A stretch of 64,000 nucleotides of DNA from Callorhinus ursinus (taxonomy: Eukaryota; Chordata; Mammalia; Carnivora; Otariidae), in assembly GCF_003265705.1 (NCBI RefSeq), contig NW_020312817.1, positions 45,821,113 through 45,885,112 of the forward strand, read 5' to 3'. The notes beneath the pieces were generated by a model. That model did no database searches. It was not told the DNA's origin and was given only the letters and a program-made list of their open reading frames with translations. The position numbers and the translations under genes were made by a program. This document shows positions 59,051 through 64,000 of this stretch, in pieces. Each line of letters starts with the position of its first letter. The stretch's first letter is position 1.

Positions 59051-62000
59051 ATTCATCTTAGCAATTGCATAATATTACTTGGATCAGTTATCGTTTTGGT
59101 GAAAGTACATGATTCAGATGTTGTTCAATGACCCACTGAATGTTTTTTTGAGAATCTACTATGTGAACACCAGTGTAGGACAGGAATTACAGATAAACTT
59201 CTTATTAAAAAAAATTAACATGTAGTTAAGGTGAGGACATGAAATGTTAAGAAACAGTAAGTCAAAATAATTCAGTAAATATTGTAATGTAATGTTTTTG
59301 TAATAGACTGGAGTGGTAGCAAGGTTGACTATAGCCTACTAGGAGTAGATAAGTCCAGTTCTAACTGGTCATAATTATGGGATAGTTTACGTGCATAGAT
59401 GTTCAGTGATAAACATATTATGTAATAAAAATGTAGAAATTCTGCTGAGTGAATTATTACATATATCTTCATAATAATGTGACATTTTTTTCAATAGTGC
59501 TTCTGCCTACTATTAATAAAACCCAGTGCTGCTTCTAGGTTATCACAGTTCTCTCCAGTATAACCTCTCCTCATGATCCTTAGGTCACTTTAGTTTATGG
59601 CTGGCATGACAAGAGAAGCTCTTCAATGGGGATTCCATTATCCTTTGGATTCTGATCTTTTCCAATCTTGAACTTTCCCGTAAAATGAGTCACACTTCCT
59701 AGGCATTTCTAGAATTGTATAAATGACCTTGTGACAGGAGAATGCTGTATTAAATGCTTTTACTAAATGTAGGTAAGTTCTAGAGCAGTGCATGTTGTGA
59801 CACATTATTGGGTCATTAAGTCAACTTAGTGTGCCATGGCCAAAATTCAACAAAATGAAATAGAATGTGATAGAATAAGAAATAATAACATAAAATGGGT
59901 GCAAAATAATAGAATGTATTGAAATGTGTCACTATTATTACTATTCACACAAAATATTTTTTAAAAGCTAAAGTTGATATGTAAACCTTGACCCCATTAA
60001 AAGTAAAGGAAAGAAACAAGCTCAACAATGCACCAAATTTGCATGAAGCATTGACCTCATGTGTCCCAGGCTGGATTAATTTATAATTCAGCTAGCCCCA
60101 CCAGATGCATTAAACATCTTTCCTAATATTTGATTTTATATTATTCATATGGGAATTTCTCTCTAAACTTTATATTTGATATTAATAAATTCAAATTTTC
60201 TGTTAATGTTGATATGTTTTAATTTTTTCATACAAGGAAAGTATTTTTGTATAACATATCAATATCCTCAGAAAAATGATGTTATTTCAGGGTGGAGAAT
60301 TTATTTAGTCTTATTTGTATACCTAATACCCAGCTGAGTGTGTGATGAATTGTGGTTGTTTAAAACATGTTTGTTAAGGCCATTAAATAAGTGGATTGAT
60401 TCATTAATAAAATACTAGGACAACTATCATTCTGTATAATCTTTCAGCTTCAACATAACAGAAAGAAGCTTGTGCTTAAGGGGTCCGGCATGCTCTTGTA
60501 GAAGCTCTTCCCCTCTGTGATGACAAATAGGTTAAGTCTGGCTGCATGGCAACACATTATTCTCCTACTTCAAATCACCTGCCCCAGGCTTCAGACTGTC
60601 CCTTTGAGAATATTATTCCAGTCCTCTGGCTCACCAATTTAGAATGATGTCACTATTTTCCATGTGGATAATAATGATACATATTAACCAATGAACCTGA
60701 TGGTATCTGGTCTGAAACTTTCTAGTAATCAAGCTTTGTTCAGAAACCCATATTTCTACCTAGTGAGTCAACCTTTGCTCACCTCCACTGCTCTTTAGGG
60801 ATAGGGCAGCAAGAATGAGTCTCCAGGAAGACTGTTAAACTGAGTTGCTATGGCCAGTGGTATTGGTCACCAAATTGGCCCTATGTTTAAGAGAAGTATG
60901 CAGCACTGATCATAGTGTGATTTGCAGGATCCCAAGGAATTCTATCTACCCTGACTGAACTCTGAGGCCTGGTATGGCAGTTTCTAACCTACACCAGCCC
61001 AATAATCCTACTTGAAATCTTATCATCACAGTGACTTCCCATATTTAGGTATTAAATTCAGGAAATTTTTCTAAAATGTTTTTATAATGGATGCTTTATA
61101 ATGAATGCTTCCACCATTTGAGAAAGATCTAAACCTCACTGTCTGGTTTACCTGCTTAAAGACTTTATCAAATTAACCACTTTTCATTTTGGAAACAAAG
61201 ATGACAGACTGGCTAGGTGAGAGTCAGTGGAGAGAAACTCTTGCTTATATTCACATAAAGGAAACCACATCCTCCATATTTAAATACCTTAGAAATACTC
61301 CTCCTGCTCCTTCTGGCCTTATTCTGAACTCACATATTGGGGTTTTATTTTTTATATTGAAGCTGTTTCTTAATTTTCTTTCACTGAGGGAAAATTAGTT
61401 GCTCAGATACATCATTAAATACTTATCTATAAATAATGCTGCTGAGACCTTATGTCTCTTTTAGAAGCCTGGATTCCCACGATATCAGAGAAAATGATTT
61501 TATTTGGGGAGGTGGAAATACAGGGAAGTTGATTTATCTAAAAAATTTATCAGGTCACACATTGAAACTATACCTTTTGAGATTAGAAATAAGGATCTGA
61601 CATTTTAATTGGTATTCCTTGTGTTCATTGGGTTAACATTCCTCAAGATATCAATCTGTTTTAGTGACAGAAAATTCAACTGGTTCAAAATGACAGGGTC
61701 TGCGGCAGAACTATAAATCTGGAAGTAGTTATGTTCGGGTTCTTTCCTACAGTGGTAGTAATTTGCTTTTATGTCAGACAATCTCAAGGATATGGTCATA
61801 ATGGGGTTCTAGTGAGCTGTTGGGATTCTGGAGGGCAAAATGGGACATGAATTAGCTGATATTTTCTATGCTGAAATATCGTTCTTATTTGATCAAATGT
61901 TGATGGAGGATGGCAAGGAGGGCACAGCTGGGCTTTTGAAACTGAGTATGTGGTACTCCTTCCGGTTTATTCCTTTACTATCTCTTTGGCAATGTCTTGA

Positions 62001-63394
62001 AGGAGCGTTGGCTTCTAACAATTAAATTATTTAGGACAACACTTAATTGGATTGAAGTCCTAGTGATGAGTGAACTTAGAGAGGGTACATCAGTGAACCT
62101 TGAGAAGCAGGACATATTTCTTCTATTTTTTGAATGCTGAAATTGTGTTTGGGAGACATTATTTTTGTTGAGTTTCAAAACTTCCAGTAAAAAAAATAAA
62201 AATCAGAATTTTATTAGATACATTAGTATTGTCAAAATTCAGACTCAATCAGAAAAAGTAGAATGAGTTGGATGTTCTTTAAAGAACTGCATATAATTTT
62301 TAGATGTTTTTATTTCTGTCCATATTTTATATCAGTATATTTATTAAATTATTTTTAAGTCTACTACATATCTGACAAGATAAAGGTCTTGAAATTATAA
62401 AAATAATCTATTTTCTTTGCACATACTCCCACCAGTAATTTGAGGCCAAGGGTAGAGAAAAGAATGAGTAACTTACAAATCTCTCAAGGTTTATTCAGTA
62501 TTCTAAGGTAGTTATTAATGCATATTTTATTTATTATGATACAGTTATCTAAAGGAATTTTCTTAATTATATGATTTTCATCCATCATCATTTTTAGAAA
62601 AGTCTCAACTACATAGTGAAAAGTCAGCATTTGGTGGGGCAAAGATTAATATGTGATTCTATGCATTTTTAAAGGAGAGATTTTGCTATGGCACTTGTTT
62701 CTGCAGCATATAAAGATAAGAGCAAACCTACTGACAGATAATAAACTAGAAAGAGAGTTTAGGAGATACAGATTTTTAAAAATGGTTGAAAGGGAATTGA
62801 AATTCTAGTTAAAGATGGAAGACTGCACAAGTATGTTTAACACTTCTCCTTTCTGACACCCGCTAAATGACAAGGGATTTTTTTTAAGTTATATATTCTC
62901 AAAGGACTAAAAAGCCACTAAAGACAATCCAACAACAAAATGTCAGAAGCTAGAAAACAGACGCATAGTAGCAATGACTTAGTAGACCTGAGAAAACTGA
63001 ATCTCATGCCTGAAGTAGGGAAATCTATTAAGCAATATATATCTACAATGGGATTAATCCCCAAAGTGCGATAAACTGGAAGGACCAGTTATCTTTGGAA
63101 GCAGTGATAAAAATGGGGTTAAAAACAGGAGGACTGGTTCAAACTCTGCTTTAAAAAATAGATCCCATGTCCCCTCTCAAATTCCACGCTGCCCAGGCAT
63201 TCCCTTCTAGTCCCTAATTTTCTGAAAAGAATAAAACAAGCTGCATGACAGATCTGAATAGGTAATTTGCATTGCCTACGAACAACCAACAATCTTGGGG
63301 AAACAAACAATAAAAATACAAAAGATCTAAATTAAAATTGCAAATGCAGAGCAAATAATTTGTCATAAAGGAATTACCAGAAGGTCTAAAATCA
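59051..63394. other. Mostly unassigned AT-rich DNA
   Basis: No gene is visible. Weak fragments include L2-like words at 59105-59300, a possible DNA-transposon-like repeat at 59776-59945 ('gacacattattgggtcattaagtcaacttag') and an L2-like tail at 60315-60420. None is strong enough for a separate call. Short ORFs (61-69 codons) show no domains. Confidence 0.4.
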
Positions 63395-63735
63395 AGGAGA
63401 TGTCTACTTTACTGGGTACTGGAGAAATACAAATTAAACTAACCCTGAGATACAACTTCAGTTTTATATGGGGGGAGAATATGATGGGGCAATAATAGAG
63501 AAACAGAAATACTCTTAAAATGCTGATGGGATTGTTAACAAGTATGGTCAGTTTGTAAAAGAAACTTCCTTCCTAGACTACAAACTATAGTATTTTCAAT
63601 TCTGCCCTATATGTGTAGCCCAAAGAGACTATAACATTGACACACAGAAGCATTCACCAGGTATTTGGCTCGGCTTGTTTTAAGTAGAGTTGAAGTCAAC
63701 CTCGGTGTCCATCACATGAAAAATAGAATGTGTAT
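63395..63735 (+). mobile_element. Old L1 ORF2 3' fragment, forward
   Basis: 'gaaatacaaattaaactaac', 'ctgagatacaacttcagttt', 'aatgctgatgggattgttaac' and 'gcccaaagagactataacat', then 'cctcggtgtccatcacatga' follow L1 ORF2 toward its C-terminus. Very diverged. Confidence 0.65.
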
Positions 63736-63740
63736 TTTGA

Positions 63741-63880
63741 CTAGTTCAGATTTATGATATAAGTGGAATCATACAGTATTTGTTCTTCTGTGTCTGGTTT
63801 TTTTCACTTAGCATAATGTCCTCCAAGTTCATCCATGCTGTAGCATGGATTCCTTCTTTTTTAAGGCTGAATAATATTCC

Positions 63881-63932
<52 letters not shown>

Positions 63933-64000
63933 TGCATCTCACATCTTCTTTATTCATTCATCTGTTGATGGACACCTAGGTTGTTTCCATGTTTTTGCTA
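63741..64000 (-). mobile_element. L1 ORF2 C-terminal region, reverse; runs off the window
   Basis: The minus strand encodes ATAWMNLEDIMLSEKNQTQKNKYCMIPLIS, the conserved L1 ORF2 C-terminus, and continues past 64000 ('tagcaaaaacatggaaacaa' on minus). A (CA)n microsatellite sits inside it. It faces the forward fragment tail to tail and covers some of the same ORF2 region, so these are two separate insertions rather than one inverted copy. Confidence 0.85.
63885..63929 (+). repeat. (TG)n microsatellite, about 22 units
   Basis: TG dinucleotides with a single TTTG break at the end, inside the reverse L1 at the place where L1 normally has 'ccattgtatgtatat'. The tract probably grew from that short TG/TA-rich word. 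Confidence 0.96.

Noticed and set aside
63395..64000. Single twin-primed (5'-inverted) L1 insertion
   Set aside because: Both arms contain the same part of ORF2, and their divergence looks unequal.

Overview
The window reads as non-coding mammalian nuclear DNA from a carnivore. At least twelve tRNA-derived Can-SINE copies (head GGGGCGCCTGGGT, tail AAATAAATAAAATC) are present, along with a full-length LINE-1 and several L1 3' ends of carnivore type. The SINE bodies resemble the arctoid form (bear, seal, mustelid) better than the dog SINEC_Cf or the cat form. That species-level reading is inference from memory of the families and could not be searched. I found no intact protein-coding gene and no convincing exon. 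The sequence looks like an intergenic region or a very long intron: AT-rich, CpG-poor and layered with old repeats.

Layout. 1-9 kb: mostly unassigned AT-rich DNA with a possible old LTR, two MIRs, one Can-SINE and a degenerate minisatellite of about nine ~33-bp units at 8.7-9.0 kb. 9-18.5 kb: a HAL1-like half-LINE, six Can-SINEs, an L2-like fragment, an unidentified short ORF, an old L1 fragment and a polypyrimidine tract. 18.5-22.7 kb: a MIR, an old LINE-like stretch and a (CA)n tract. 22.7-29.4 kb: a full-length L1 with 5' UTR, broken ORF1 and ORF2, 3' UTR, A-rich tail and target-site duplication. 29.5-31.1 kb: an old repeat split by an LTR and by a SINE/L1 chimera. 31.5-33.4 kb: L2. 33.4-37.3 kb: unassigned, with a CpG-retaining patch at 35.0-35.5 kb. 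37.3-37.6 kb: a 5'-truncated processed pseudogene of polyubiquitin UBB. 38-47 kb: SINEs, an MLT1-type LTR, a MIR split by an LTR-like insert and a further LTR candidate. 47.3-50.2 kb: an old L1 interrupted by a carnivore L1 3' end, a U6-snRNA/L1 chimera and a Can-SINE. 51-64 kb: old L1 fragments, MIR, L2-like segments, a (TG)n tract and long unassigned stretches.

The best-supported unusual items are two template-switch retrotransposition chimeras, each inside one target-site duplication: U6 snRNA joined to an L1 3' end (49374-49845) and a Can-SINE joined to ~50 nt of L1 3' terminus (30732-30991). Next come the UBB retropseudogene, the degenerate minisatellite, the internally duplicated L1 5' UTR and the CpG-retaining patch. 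I see no sign of a new multi-gene system. Nothing here works together as a pathway; the content is a record of retrotransposition by L1 and of elements that borrowed its machinery.
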